NCBI RefSeq assembly: GCF_024166365.1
Contig: NC_064819.1
Location: 164,428,793-164,492,792 of the forward strand
DNA from: Elephas maximus indicus
Taxonomy: Eukaryota > Chordata > Mammalia > Proboscidea > Elephantidae
Direction: 5' to 3'
DNA: 64,000 bases
A program made the position numbers and the translations under genes. How positions within the stretch are numbered: the stretch's first letter is position 1; the number at the start of each line of letters is the position of its first letter. Below, one piece after another: positions 12,201 through 24,639 of this stretch. The notes beneath the pieces are model-generated. The model was not told the DNA's origin. It did no database searches and worked only from the letters and a program-made list of their open reading frames with translations.

Positions 12201-12495
12201 GGCACTGGACTTCGACAAATACCTTTTCTGTGTTGACTGAGATGATCATGTGATCCTTTTCTTTTGTTCTCTTTATATGATAGATTACATTGATTCACTT
12301 TCTAATGTTGAACCATCCTTGCATACCTGGTATGAAACCCTCTTGGTCATGATGTATTATTTTTTGATATGCTGTTGAATTTTATTGGCTCAAATTTTGT
12401 TGAGAATTTTTGCATCTATATTCATGAAGGATATTGACCTGAGGTTTCTTTTCTTTTTTTTTTTTTTTATGTTGTCCTTGCCTGGCTTTGGTATC
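9268..12495 (-). mobile_element. L1 LINE, lineage-type, 5'-truncated
   Basis: Minus-strand L1 with the 3' end at left (GTGCTTTAGGTGAATGTTTAC). The 3' UTR runs to about 10240, then ORF2 read leftward from about 12500. Broken ORF2 pieces are visible: minus 11330-11515 carries ISKALLKKKKKVDGLMLPDL and a WYWYNRHRDQW motif, minus 10987-11238 carries upstream text. Many stops; inactive. A 64-codon frame in the 3' UTR is noted separately. Confidence 0.85.
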
Positions 12496-12562
12496 AGGGT
12501 AGAACACCATTTTAAATTAAAAGTTAAATGACAGTTTCTGGAGACGTGTTCCTGTTTTGTTT

Positions 12563-13090
12563 TTAAATTATTTTATTTTTTGGTGAAGATACACACGGCA
12601 AAACATACACCAATTCAACAATCTCTACATGTAAAATTCAGTACAGTAATTACATTCTTCAAGTTGTATAACCATTGTCATGATCCTTTTTCAAATTATT
12701 TAACCCTTATTAATGTAGACTCACTGCCCCCCTAAGCTTCTTACCTAAACTTTCAAGTTGATGTTATCAATTTGATCACGTATAGATAATTTTTTAAAAG
12801 AGCAAATGCTCGAGGCAGACATTCTTTACTAATTAAGCTATTGTTTGGTTGAAAAATGATTTTAGGGGATAGTCTCAGTTTAAGTTTTAAGTTTCAAAGA
12901 TTATTTTATAGTAATAGTTTTGGTGGTGGGTCATCCAGATTCAATGATTCCATAAATTCTGGATTTATTAAAATGTGAAAAGCTGTTCCACATTTCCCTC
13001 CTTTTGATCAATATTTCTTATAGAGTCTTTGATCAAAATGTTCAGTAATGGTAACCAGACCCCAACCAGTTCTTTTGGCCTCATGGTAAA
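12563..13090 (-). mobile_element. L1 LINE 3' fragment (older family)
   Basis: Same older 3'-end type as 1190-1985: GATACACACGGCAAAACATAC, ATTACATTCTTCAAGTTGTA, then TTTAAAAGAGCAAATGCTCG. No coding potential. Confidence 0.65.
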
Positions 13091-13534
13091 GATGACTGGT
13101 TCCTTTGTTAATAACTTAAAATTTATTTTCATTCTCCAAAGATTTTGGGTAAAATAAAATCAGTGGTATCTCATTTTTGAAAAGCTTATTTATAAGTCTC
13201 TCAAATATAAAAATCAATACAAACGGCAAGGGGATCTTTAAAAAGTGAATGAATTAATAACATATGCAAAGTGAAAGCCCAAAAGGAAAAAAACCAACAC
13301 CTTTCACTTGTCAGTAGCATCACTTAAGAATTGCTTTCAGCTGTGAGCACTCCCACTCCACTCCACAAAGTAATGGTTTAAGGAGAACAGAGTTTATTTT
13401 CGTCTAAAAGAAGTCAAGAACAAAGAAGTCAAGAACATAGATAATTCAGGGTTGATGTTGTGGTTTCATTAAGTCGTCTGGGATCGTGGTTCCTTCTATC
13501 TTTCTTTTTGGCCATTGTCAGCACATAGCTTCCA
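13091..13534. other. Unassigned sequence leading into RTE insertion
   Basis: 13091-13330 shows nothing recognisable. 13340-13534 looks like part of an old interspersed repeat (CCATTGTCAGCACATAGCTT) that resumes at about 14955 after the RTE. Confidence 0.35.
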
Positions 13535-14954
13535 TGTTGTTGTTGTTAGGCCAATGAATTGGTTCTGACTCAAAGCGAACCTACGTACAGCAGAACAATA
13601 CGTTGCCCAGTCCTACATCATCTTCACAATTGTTGCTATGATTAAGCTCATCATTGCAGCCACTATATCAATCTATCTTGTCGAAGGTCTTCTTCTTTTT
13701 TGCTGACCCTCTACTTTACCACGCACAATGTCCTTCTCCAGGGACTGGTCCCTTCTTATAACATGTGCAAAGTACATGAGATGAAGTCTTGCCTTCCTTC
13801 ATTCTAAAGAGCATTCTGGCTGTGCTTCTTCCAAGACAGATTTGTTTGTTCTTCTGGCAGTTCATGACATATTCAATATTCTTCACCCACACCATAATTC
13901 AAACGCATCAATTCTTCTTTGGCCTTCCTTATTCGTTTTGCATACATTTGAGGCGATTGAAAATATAATGGCTTGGGTCAGGCAAACTTTAGTCCTCAAA
14001 GTAATATCTTTACTTTTTAACAGTTTAAAGAGGTTTTTTGCAGCAGATTTGCCCAATACAATACGTCGTTTGATTTCTTGACTGCTGCTTCCACGGGCAC
14101 TGATTGTGGATCCAAGTAAAATCAAATCCTTGACTACTTCAATATTTTCTCCACTTATCATGATGTTGCTTATTGGTCCAGTTGTGAGGATTTTTGTTTT
14201 CTTGATGTTGAGGTGCAATCCATACTGAAGGCTATAGTCTTCGATCTTCATCAACAAGTGCTTCAAGTCCTCTTCACTTTCAGCAAGCAAGGCTGTGTCA
14301 TATGCATATCACAGGTTGTTAATGGGTCTTCTTCCAATTCTGATGCGACATTCTTCTTCATATAGTCCAGCTTCTTGGATTATTTCCTCAGCATACAGGT
14401 AGAATAAGTATGATAAAAGGACACAACCCTGACACACACTTTTTTTGATTTGAAACCACACAGTATCCCCTTGTTCTATTTGAATGACTGTCTCTTGGTC
14501 TATGTACAAGTTCTGCATGAGCACAATCTGGTGTTCTGGGATTCCAATTCTTTACAATGTTATCCATAATTTGTTAGTATCCATGCAGTCAAATGCCTTT
14601 GCACTGTCAATAAAACACAGCTAAACATCTTTCTGGTATTCTCTGCCTTCAGCCAAGATCCACCTGACAAGATTCAGCAATGATACCCCTCGTTCCATGT
14701 CCTCTTCTGAATCTGGCTGGAATTTCTGGCAGTTCCCTGTCAATGTATGACAGCAGCCATTTTTGAATTATTTTTATCAAAATTTTACATTTGATATTAA
14801 TGATATCATTTGATAATTTTTGCATTCCATTGGATCACATGTCTTTGGAATGGGCATAGATATGGCTCTCTTCCAGTTGATATGCCAAGTGTCTTCCAAA
14901 TTTCTTAGCACAGAGAAGTGAGCACTTCCAGTATTATATCCATCTATGAGGTTA
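13535..14954 (-). mobile_element. RTE/BovB-type LINE, 5'-truncated
   Basis: Minus-strand RTE. The 3' end TGTTGTTGTTAGGCCAATG is at left. RT fragments: minus 13883-14290 (LLAESEEDLKHLLMKIEDYS) and minus 14309-14524 (SVCQGCVLLSYLF, the RQGC..SP box region). Frames are broken, so it is inactive. Confidence 0.85.
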
Positions 14955-16260
14955 TTTCATGGACCAAGATAGCTTCAGCAGCTCTGGCCATCAGGTCTGC
15001 ATTCTAGCATGAGGAAAGGCAATAAGGGGCTGAGTTGGCTCCTTTAAGTCCCACACAACACTTGTGTTTACATTACACTGACCAGAACTAACATAGCCAT
15101 GTCTGGCTACAAAGAGGCTGGAAACATATTCTTTGCTCCAGAGACAGCAATATAACTAGCTAAATATCTGAATTCTATACTAATACGGGGAGACTGGATC
15201 CTCGGGGTCAGGAGCAAATAGAAGACTCTACTATATCACTGAGGCAATGTAGTGAAAATGTATCATGCTTTTTTTTGGATACCAGGCTCTATGAAGACCC
15301 TTCAACTATGACTGTGAATATCCCATCTTATGGTTCCTGCTTTCCCTATTTATAAGTCAGAAGCTTACTTTCCCAGCCTTCATTTTGCATTGAGGACACA
15401 GCAACGTCTTTAGTTCTCAGTCAGACCTTAAGACCCAGGGCTTTGATTTGGAAGTAATGTGAAAAAGCAAATGCCTTCGTGGAATCCATTCTTGTGAGCA
15501 CATCAGCAGAGATACCAAACTTCTGAAGGTGCCAGTGGCAGAGGTGCATGCTCAGAGTTGGCAGTGCCATCTGTGAGGTTTGGGTCCAGTGCAGTGCCTG
15601 TGGTGTCTTCAGTGGAGTCACTCTGTGATATAACTTGGGCTATTTTTCTGGAGAGGTAGCCTCCGAGTCAGTGTTTCTGGCACTTCCACAGAATTGGAAC
15701 TACCTGATAGCATTTTCTGTTTCAACCATTCACAGAAAGTATCTAATGCTTGTGCCTAAGAACCCTCACTGATGCAGGCATGTTCCGGGATATCAAGTTA
15801 GGAGCCCGGTATGCCCAAATTAAGTAGTAATTTTTTTTACAGAAGGATCTCGCCTTCCCTCTCCTACCTTCCCTCCTCCCTATTGGTCTCAAAAACAGAA
15901 CTGCAAAGCTTCAAAGATCAAGGATGAATGTAGAATAACTTCACTGATTTTTTTAAAGGAAGGTATTTGTAGGAATAAAACTAATTTAGGACATTTATAA
16001 CTGACTTAAGTGTAGACCACATTCAGTGGTTTTTATTTCAGACGAGAAAAGAAGAAAGTTTTATTCAAGACTACATTATTAGCATTTTTGATTATGACAG
16101 CTTTGAACACTGCACCTGTGGGTTTCCTTAGATCTGGTGGGTCCCCATTGTGTTGTATGGCTTCCAGATGGCCAGTTGGATCAAGATTCTGCAACCATCC
16201 CATTCTCACTGTCTTGTCCCTGATAATAGTTTCTTAAAAGATCACAGAATTAAAGAACTT
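14955..16260. other. Old repeat remnant then unique intergenic DNA
   Basis: 14955-15230 continues the old host repeat (GGCCATCAGGTCTGCATTCT). 15230-16260 is unique with no gene; the minus 66-codon frame at 15421-15621 has no support. It may include distal PRDM13 regulatory sequence, which cannot be judged without alignment. Confidence 0.4.
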
Positions 16261-16261
16261 A

Positions 16262-16830
16262 TTGCTTGCCTTGGGTCCCTTTTCCCTACTGGATTTTTAA
16301 AAATCTTATTTTTAAATGAATTTTTATTTTGGGAAAGTTCAGACACATACAAAAGTAGAATAGTTGAAAGAACCCAGGCACCCATCCCTCAGATTCAACA
16401 ATTATTAATTTATGGTCAATTTTGTTTCGTCTATACCCTGTGGTTCTCAATTAGGGATGATTTGGTTACCTGGTTGTCACAGCTAGAGGAGGGAGTACTA
16501 CTGGCACCTGATGAGTAGTGACCAAAAAAAAATTCCTACAATGCACAAGAAAGCCCTCTACAACAAAGAATGATCCAGCCAAAAACGTCAATGGTGCCAA
16601 AGCTGAGAAACCCTGTACCCACTCTTCCTCCCTCCCCCATTTGAGGATTTTTGAAGCAAATCCCAGACATTATATATTTTATCTGTATTTCAGTTTGTAT
16701 CTCCAAAAAATAAGAATAAAAGAAAATGTAATCATAATACAATGATTCCACTTAATATTAAGGTTAATTTCTAATGCCAATAAATATCTAGTTAGTATTC
16801 AAATTGCCTCTATTGGCTTATATAATTTAA
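16262..16830 (+). mobile_element. Old L1M-type 3' fragment, split by MER20
   Basis: GACACATACAAAAGTAGAAT, CCATCCCTCAGATTCAACAA and, after the MER20, TTTTGAAGCAAATCCCAGAC belong to one ancient mammalian repeat widely seen as L1M 3' sequence. Confidence 0.55.
16441..16615 (+). mobile_element. MER20 DNA transposon (hAT-Charlie)
   Basis: Starts GGTTCTCAATTAGGGATGAT, contains GTTGTCACAGCTAGAGGAGG and TACTACTGGCACCTGATGAG, and ends CAAAGCTGAGAAACCCTG with inverted ends (GGTTCTCA / TGAGAAACC). MER20 is a placental-mammal non-autonomous hAT element; copies are reported as regulatory modules in endometrial cells, but nothing here indicates that role. Confidence 0.8.
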
Positions 16831-17684
16831 AAAACTGTGCTTTAGGTGAAAGTTTAGTGTAAATTAGTTTCTCATTCAAAAATTTATACACAAATTATTT
16901 TGCGACATTCATTCTTATAACAGTGGTTTCATATACTATTTGTTCTTTTGTAACTAATTTCACTCAGCATAATGCCTTCCAGATTTCTCCATGTTATGAG
17001 ATGTTTCACGGATTCACTGTTGTTCTTTATTGTTGTGTAGTATTCCATTGTGAGAATATGTCATAATTTTTTTACGGTTTAATCCGTTGATGGCTACCTT
17101 GGTTGTGTCCATCTTTTTGCTATTGTAAATAGTGCTGCAAAGAACATGGGTGTGCATGTATCTACTCATGTGAGGGCTCTTATTTTTCTAGGATATATTC
17201 CAAGGAGAGGGATTGCTGGATTGTATGGTAGTTCTATTTCTAGCTTTTTTAAGGAAGTGCCAAATCGATTTCCAAAGTGACTGTACCATTTTAAATTCCC
17301 ACCAGCAGTGTATAAGTGTTCCAGCCTCTCCACAATCTCTCCAACATTTATTATTTTGTGTTTTTGGGATTAATGCTAGCCTTGTTGGGGTGAGATGGTA
17401 TCTCATTGTAGTTTTGATTTGCATTTCTCTAATGGCTAAAGATCATGAGCATTTCCTCATGTATCTGTTAGCCTCCTGAATGTCTTCTTTGGTTAAGCAC
17501 CTGTTCATATCCTTTGCCCATTTTTTAATTGGGTTATCTGTCTTTTTGTTGTTGAGGCTTTGTAGGATGTTGATTTTAGTGATTAGATGCTGATCAGATT
17601 TGTCGTAGCCAATTTTTTTCCCCCCAGTCTGTAGGTTGTCTTTATTTATTTCTTTCTTTTGAGATTGGAACACTTTTTTATGCT
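16831..17684 (-). mobile_element. L1 LINE with 3' UTR deletion
   Basis: Minus-strand L1 whose 3' end (GTGCTTTAGGTGAAAGTTTA) jumps after about 90 bp straight to ORF2 C-terminal sequence, so most of the ~0.9 kb 3' UTR is missing. ORF2 remnants at minus 17188-17424 include [16 protein letters not shown]. Inactive. Confidence 0.75.
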
Positions 17685-19599
17685 AATATTTTTTAAATAG
17701 TACTTTAGATGAAGGTTTACAGAGCAAAGTAGTACCTCATTAAACAGTACACATAACATTTTATGACATTGGTTAACAACCCCACGACATGTCAACACTC
17801 TCCCTTCTCAGCCTTGGGTTCCCTATTACCAGCTTTCCTGTCCCCTCCTGCTTTCTAGTCCTTACCCCAGGGCTAGTGTGCCCCTTTAGTCTTGTTCTGT
17901 TTTATGGGCCTTTCCAATCTTTGGCTGAAGGGTGAACCTCAGGAGTGCCTCCATTACTGAGCTGAAAGGGCATCTGGGGGCCATACTTTCAGGGTTTCTC
18001 CAGTCTCTGTCAGGCCAGCAAGTTTGGTCTTTCTTTTTGAGTTAGAATTTTGTTCTACATTTTTCTCCAGTTCTGTCCAAGACCCTCTATTGTGATCTCT
18101 ATCAGAGCAGTCAGTGGTGGTAGCCAGGTACCATCTAGTTGTGCTGGACTCAGGCTGGTGGAGCCCGTGGTAGATGTGGTCCATTAGTCCTTTGGACTAA
18201 TCTTTCCCTTGTATCTTTAGTTTTCTTCATTCTTCCTTGCCCCTGAAGGGGTGAGACCAGTGGAGTATCCTAGATAGCTTCTTACAGGCTTTTAAGACTG
18301 CAGACGCTACTCACCAAAGCAGAATGTAGAACATTTTCTTTATAAACTATGTTATGCCAATTGAACTAGATGTTCCCCAAGACCATGGTCCCCACAGTCC
18401 TCAGCCCAGCAATTTCCTCCCTCAGGGAGTTTGGATGTGTATGTGGAGTTTCCATGACCTTGCCTTGTACAGGTTGTGCTGGCTTTCCCAGTATTGTATA
18501 CTGTCTTATCTTTCACCAAAGTTACCACTTATCTATTGTCTACTTAGTGTTTTTCCACCCCCACTTTTCCCCCCTCTCTTAACCCTCAAAGATTGTTTCT
18601 TTTTGTGTGTAAACCTTTTCATGAGTTTTTACTGTAGTGGTCTCATACAATATTTGTCCTTTCGTGATTGACTTATTTCACTCAGCATAATGCCCTCCAG
18701 ATTCATCCATGTTATCAGATGCTTCACAGATTCATCATTGTTCTTTGCTGTTGAGTAATACTCCATTGTGTGTATGTACCACAATGTATATATGTATCCA
18801 TTCATCTGCTGATGGACATCTAGGTTGTTCCCATCTTTTTGCCATTGTGAACAATGCTGCAGTGAACATGGGTGTGCATATGTCTATCCATGTGATGACT
18901 CTTATTTCTCTAGGATGTATTCCTAGAAGTGGGATTCCTGGATCATATGGTATTTCTATTTCTAGCTTGCTAAGGAAGCACTGTATAGTTTTCCAAAATG
19001 GTTGTATCATTTTGGATTCCCACCAGCAGTACATAAGAGTTCTGATCTTCCAGCAGCCTCTCCAACATTTGCTATTTCCTTTTTTTTTTGATTCATGCCA
19101 GTAATGCTGGGTTGAGATGGTATCTCATTGTGGTTTTGATTTGCATTTCTCTAATGGCTAGGGATCTTGAGCTTTTCCTCATGTGTCCCTTGGCTGCTTG
19201 AATGTCTTCTTTGGTGAGGTGCCTGTTCATTTCCTTTGGCAATTTTTTAAATGGGATTATTTGTCTTTTTGTTGTAGAGGTGTTGGATTTTCTTATAGAT
19301 TTTAGAGATTAGACCTTTGTCTGATTTGTAATAGCCAAAAATTTTTTCCTTGTCTGTGTGTTGTCTTTTTACTCTTTTGGTGAAGTCTTTGGATGAGCGT
19401 AGAAGTGCCCAATTTTTAGGAGCTCCCAGTTATCTAGTTTCTCTTCTGGTGTTTGTGCATTGTTAGTATGTTTTGTATACTGCTTATGCCATGTATTAGG
19501 GTTCCTAACATTGTCCCTATTTTTTTTTTTTTATCATTTTAGGTTTTATATTTAGGTCTTTGATCCATGTTGAGTTAGTTTTTGTGGATGGTGGCTGGC
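17685..19599 (-). mobile_element. L1 LINE, 3' UTR plus ORF2 C-terminus
   Basis: A second L1 arranged head-to-tail with the previous one. Full 3' UTR (17690-18600), then ORF2 C-terminus: minus 18735-19034 with IEIPYDPGIPLLGI and MFTAALFTMAKRW motifs. Truncated at about 19600, where unique DNA begins. A 76-codon frame in the 3' UTR (minus 17954-18184) is discussed in findings. Confidence 0.85.
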
Positions 19600-20759
19600 A
19601 TGCCTTCCATCATGATTCAGGCATGGTGAAGGGGCAGGGTGGTCAATATATGCCCAAAGAGATATTGTTTGGAAGGCCAACTTTGGGTAGGAATTTATTA
19701 CAAAAGCTACTCCCTGAGATTCCTACATATCCTTCTTTTTTTTTTCCCCTTGCTTCCTTGCAGATTAAAAAAAAAGTATTTTAAATCTCAAGAATACATT
19801 TTAATTGGAAATACATTCTCAGGATTCCAAATCCCAAAAGGTACCACAGGTGACATGCTGAGAAGTCTCGCTCTTATCCTGGAGCTCAGATACCTACAGA
19901 GTCCTATCCCTGCAGAGGATCCATGTTTTCAGATGAATTTAAACACAAGCAAGGAAACTCATACAATTTTGAAAGTATTTGGTCTCCGTGTTATTGTTTT
20001 CATTTCGTGTTCATCTGTCCTTTCTGGTCTCTTTACTTCTCAGAGGCTAAAAGAAGCTGTCACTGCTCTCTGCTTAGAAATCATCCTAGCCTCAGCTACA
20101 TGCTGCCTTTCAGCTTTTTAAAGGCCTTGTCACCTTGAGCCTCTAAACCCAGCAGCACCTTTCCGGTAGAGATTTGCAAGCAGACTATGTATCTATATAT
20201 TTGTAGTCTAAATGGAAGTGAATTCTGAGCCCTATGCCTGTGTTTTAACACAGCATGTACATATTTTGCACACTCACTTACACATCAGTAACTATTTCCA
20301 CTGATTTATTTGAGTGTGAAGTTCTCCGTAATATACAAAGGAAGATACTTTTGTTTCCTCTCTGACTGTTTTTTCCTAATTCAAATACCAAATTGTTCTT
20401 ATCATTGCCCCCAAGAGAGGGTATGTTCTTTGGCTAGGGGGTGGGGAATAGACATAAAGAGGGGGAAAAAAATCGAGCTCTTCAAGGGAAAGAAAAAAAG
20501 AGAAGGGGGAAAACCGTCTGGGAATCTCAAGAACATCTTTATTTCGCCTTTTAACTCCCAGCCTTTCCGATTAAAGAGTTCAGACTTGCTCCCCCTCCCG
20601 CGTTCAATTATTCCCCGGCTTCTTTTCTCAGAAGCTGTCACCACCACTTGCTGAACCACAATCCCATCGTGAGCCATTAGTCCAGTTCTTCTCCGTTTCG
20701 CTTTTCTTTCCTCAGTTTCTCCCTGCAATCTTTATAAATCTCCCTTGGAGGAGGAGTGT
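19600..20759. other. Unique intergenic sequence, start of repeat-poor domain
   Basis: Past the last L1 fragment the sequence becomes unique. Apart from short A- and T-runs (19737-19775) I recognise no repeat or gene. The 160-codon frame at 19639-20121 has no domain resemblance and no coding character. Confidence 0.5.
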
Positions 20760-20929
20760 TCCAGCGGGTGGAAGTCTGAACACAATGCAACCTGAGAATT
20801 TCTGTCACTCTCTGCATATGCTCCTAAGTGCTTTAATCCCAATTAGGGGCGGCTGACACACGGTCCTATTCATTCCCATCAGCTCTTGAATACATTTGCC
20901 TAGAAATGAACTTCACAAATAGAGGCGCT
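20760..20929. promoter_or_regulatory. Candidate element with OTX/CRX-type site
   Basis: A TAATCC word (20834-20839, K50 homeodomain class such as OTX/CRX) abuts CAATTA (20840-20845) in otherwise unique DNA. K50 sites are characteristic of photoreceptor and retinal enhancers. PRDM13 is a retinal gene, so the site is plausible, but a six-base word alone is weak evidence. Confidence 0.35.
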
Positions 20930-22069
20930 CCTAAATGTGCCCAACAGCAAGGAAAATCGAATTGAGTGCGGGCTCATTCGGCAGCGGCCGGCAGAGAAGC
21001 GCTGAATGTGGAGGTGCCCCGAGACATTGCAATTCAGCAACACGCTCGCTGACTTTTCTTTGCACCATGTCAACCGAAAGAACCAAGAAATAAGTTGGGG
21101 AACTCCGGTTAAAAGGCAACTTGAGAGGGACTCTGAATACTTTTATTGAGCCGCTTCCAATGCAGACCTTAAAACACAACAAAAAAGGCATCACAAAACC
21201 CACCAGCAGCGTCCAGGCTGCGTCCTGGCCGCGCGTTTGGAGCCTCCCGGCCGCCGCGCACACACCGGCCTGGCAATTAAGGAGAAAATGGCCCCGTCGC
21301 CGGCGTGTCATCTGGTGGCTTTCCCAGAGCTCGTCGCCGCCGCTCTATTCAGGCCCGGCCTTAATGTCCCACCCGCGCCTCGGGGGCCGCGCAGCTGGTC
21401 CGCTCTGACCCGCTGGCCCTGCCGGCACGGACACCATCGGGGGGCGACGCCTGAGCCACCTCGTCCCGAGCTTCCATCTCATTCCAAACTCGGCTACTGA
21501 ACGCAGGGTGTCCTGGCTGCCTTTCCTGCCGTCCTTGACCCCGCGCGGCCACTGCCATCCCGGGTTCGGGGCTCTGCCCTCCGGCCGGAGAGGTAATTAG
21601 CGCCCTTACAACACCTGGGTCCCCCAGGCTGAGGACCCAGAAGGCGAACAATTCCTCATCCCCCCAAGGCCTTCACCCTCTCCTCCCCAGTCGGGCAGCC
21701 GCAGAGAAGCACGCTGAGAAAGATTGTCCCCTCACAATGTCCCCAATCTCAGTGCGAAGTCCTTGGCGGGGGGGGGCTTTACCTCAAAACCTAGCGCAGT
21801 CAGGTCAGACATGCTCCGGGCCAGCAACGTTTCCAATCCTGCTTTTGGAGCGAAAAGGTTAGGGCGCCCACCAAAGGCCGCGGAGCTTGCAAGCAGCACG
21901 GGGGTGGGACGTGGTTCCTGAAGCATCTCTCCTGGTCGCTGTCGCTCTCCGACGTCCACGCGTCTCTAAGGGCCACCTGTTACACTGGGGGAGCCGGACC
22001 CGCGTGGTCCTGTGGTGAGCAAGAGCCGGGCTGCCCCAGAAACCTCCTCGCCCCGCAGCTCCGGCCATG
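20930..22069. promoter_or_regulatory. Upstream GC/CpG-rich island
   Basis: This is a GC- and CpG-rich stretch about 3-4 kb upstream of the PRDM13 start, with no interspersed repeat. Open frames of 65-126 codons occur on both strands and in several frames here, as expected by chance at high GC; none resembles a known protein. It could be a distal CpG island, an enhancer with bidirectional transcription, or the promoter of an antisense non-coding RNA. Confidence 0.4.
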
Positions 22070-22430
22070 AGGGATTTCGCTTTAACAGGGCCTCTGGACG
22101 CCCATTTTAAGTCCATAAAGAAGCCGAGTGGAATGTTTTGATTGAGCCTCAACATTGTCTTTGAATAAGGCTGAGACCATGTAATTAATGTGTCTTTTTA
22201 ATAAGGGACAATACGGCCGTTCAAGCTATTTAATTTCATTTAATTTTCCATCCCATTTGCTGCACAGCCCGCTTTTACTTTTAACACTCAGCCTTTCACC
22301 GCCCATCTTGCTCCACTGGGCACATTAGATTGGTTTCACCCTTGCTTTTTAGGGGAGGAAAAATAAAAGAAAATGTGTTCCTTTCCTCCTTTGTGGACAA
22401 TTTATTTCACTTGGGGAACTTCAACTCTGA
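22070..22430. promoter_or_regulatory. Candidate conserved enhancer with homeodomain and SOX words
   Basis: This is repeat-free, AT-rich sequence within a GC-rich neighbourhood, about 2.7 kb upstream of exon 1. It holds CATTGT (22153-22158), TAATTAAT (22182-22189), a GGACAATACGG SOX-like site at about 22206, and several TTTAATTT words. This density of neural-type homeodomain and SOX words with no decay by repeats is typical of developmental enhancers. The assignment is inference. Confidence 0.45.
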
Positions 22431-22770
22431 GCCACAGGACAGAATAAAACTCGGCGAGCTGGTGTGAATGCCTCTGGCGCAGGCCCTTTCTTCTCGCGGG
22501 GCTGGGAACCAGTCACAATTGGCTATATTAATAAATAACTTTCCTCACAGTCGGCCTTTACATGGTTCTATTGATAAAATTGTTCGCGTGTCGTTCACGC
22601 TTTTTCACTCATTAAGGAGGGCCGGGGAGGCGCCGCGAACCCAGGCCCTGCGCTCGGCCCTTCCCGGTCGCAGAGCTGGTAATTTAAACTGGGTGTCATC
22701 CCGGAGTCGCCAGGCCAGAGGTTAGAGGGACATGTTCATGGCTTGAATTTATTGCCCTCCACTCGAGCGG
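22431..22770. promoter_or_regulatory. Second candidate conserved block upstream of PRDM13
   Basis: This is unique sequence mixing GC-rich and AT-rich parts, including CACAATTGGC, ATTAATAAATAA, CTCATTAAGG and GGTAATTTAAAC. It directly follows the homeodomain-rich block. No repeat or credible open frame is present. Its function is unknown; it may be part of one composite enhancer. Confidence 0.4.
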
Positions 22771-24239
22771 CTTCCTCTCCTCCTCCCCTCCCTGGGCTTT
22801 TGCCATTCATGGGCTGGATCAAAGGCGTCCTCCCCTCGGTAGCTATAGCGGGCAGCCTTCGCAGCCCACAGAGGGGCAACTGCACATTTAAGAAGCAAAA
22901 TCAGCAGCAGCTCCCTCAGAAAGTGGTCCTGGGCTTGAGGTGGCTGCATTATTCGAGGGGCCACAGTCTGTGGCTGCCCAGACCCTACAGGTGGCTCTCC
23001 TCTTGCATCCCAGTGGCAGCCTCTACAGAGGTCTTGGAGCTGGCAGGAAAGTGCTCCGGCACCGTCTGACTCGAGACACTTACTTGGGACCCTTGACCTG
23101 GCCTCAATAACCCCAGGACAGACACCAGGAATTTTGGAGATTCCAAAAGGCATTCACCCTACAGGTTACTACTACTGACTTTCTAAACAAACTATGGTGA
23201 GTAAAAGGGAGGAAGATAAAAGTCTACTTGCACCACCATTTCCATTTTACAGATTAGAAGACTGAGGCTCAGGAGTAATTTACTTATGGTGGGGAGGGCT
23301 TGAGTGACAGCACAGACTGAATGACAAGGTCTGTCTGGTGTGACAGACACAAGTCTTGAGCAAAGGGAGACTCAGGAGCTTCTCTGTCCGCACATGACAA
23401 AAGTGCTGAGTCACAGGCCATCTCCACACTGCGTCCTGCTGCCCCTGTCAACCAGGGTCATCCCTAGCCCCTAGCACAAGAACTGCTCCTTCCACAGGTA
23501 TAGCCAGGTTGAGAGGCCGGTGCTGAGCCCTCCCCTTTTTGTAAGTGGGTGGGCGGCAGCCATTAGGTCCTCCAAGAGCCCAAAACCTGGAGAGCCACTC
23601 CTGCATTTCCAAAAAGAACAGCATCTGGCTGGAGTTCTGGCCACCTAGGCGTGGGGCAGTTGTATCAGGGATGATCAGAGTTGAGCAGGTCCCAGCAGAA
23701 CTGTCACAAATATTTGATGAACTCAATCACTTGGCTTCTATCTTGTGAAAATAAGAGATTTCCCCAAAAGAAAATGGGGAGCACTATGGGTTTAACCCCA
23801 AAGTACCCATTCCCCGAGTTCATGAACTAGCCTTAAGGCAGAGGTTTCCTACAAACGCCCACTTCGCCCCTCTTCTACAAAGCGACCTTTGACAGACTGC
23901 AAGGTTTTTTTCTTATTGTTTTTAACTTGAAAAAAAAAAAAAAGAGGAAAGTCCAGTTTGTTGGTTCTGGAGTAGTCAGCCCCGAGGGCTTTCTCCCCGA
24001 TTTAAAATTAACAGCAAATCAGGGCTAGAATAAGGCACAATGCGATTAATAACCCAGCCCAAAGAACTCTTCCGCCACCGTTGGTGCGGGATTCCCTGTA
24101 AGCTGCGCCCACTCTCTAGGGAAACTGCGGGCCAGGGGTGCGCCCAAGCGCAGCGAAGTGCAGCTGACCTCGCCTCCCCAAACTGACCCGGACGCTTCCT
24201 ATTTCGGGCGAAACGGGACAGAGGCAACGATAAAGCGGT
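22771..24239. other. Unique sequence between upstream elements and promoter
   Basis: Mostly unique and moderately GC-rich. A short degenerate MIR fragment (minus orientation) is likely at about 23240-23300, and an A-run is at 23930-23943. No gene is recognised; open frames here are unsupported. Confidence 0.5.
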
Positions 24240-24639
24240 TCTAAATAGACGACTGGCCTAGACCCAATACCCTGAAATGGTAATATGGTCGTTATTTAAA
24301 AAGTGTAGGTATTTTCTGGTGTTTTCCCATCAAGTACCTGCCTAATTTCTGTATGGCACACGCCAGGAATCAATAGAAGTTAACAAGTCCTCCAAACAGT
24401 CCTCATCTCTTTGTTTAATCTCCTATACAATAAAGCCAAGGGGAGAGAATTAAAAATCTTTGAAGTAGACCAAGGTTCAAAAGAATCAGCCAAGTAGACT
24501 TAAAGTAGTCACTTATTTCCCAAAACTGGTTTGTCCGGGAACAATAAAAGGAAGTGAAATTTATGGAGAAATTATACAGTGGATTTGTCACTTAAAATAT
24601 CGTAACTGTCTCTAGGACAATACCCCATGCTGAGGATTA
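24240..24639. promoter_or_regulatory. AT-rich unique block, probable conserved element 5' of promoter
   Basis: This is unique sequence sandwiched between GC-rich segments. It is AT-rich with intact homeodomain- and SOX-like words (TTATTTAAAA, AACAATAAAAG, GTTAACAAG) and no repeat. It looks like a proximal conserved non-coding element. This call is by composition and position only; cross-species alignment would decide. Confidence 0.4.

Noticed and set aside
18735..19034. 99-codon minus frame as a gene
   Set aside because: It is the ORF2 C-terminus of a dead L1; the same applies to 2502-2741, 11330-11515 and 17188-17424.
20402..20728. 108-codon minus frame upstream of PRDM13
   Set aside because: Basic low-complexity peptide in purine-biased unique DNA; no homologue recognised.
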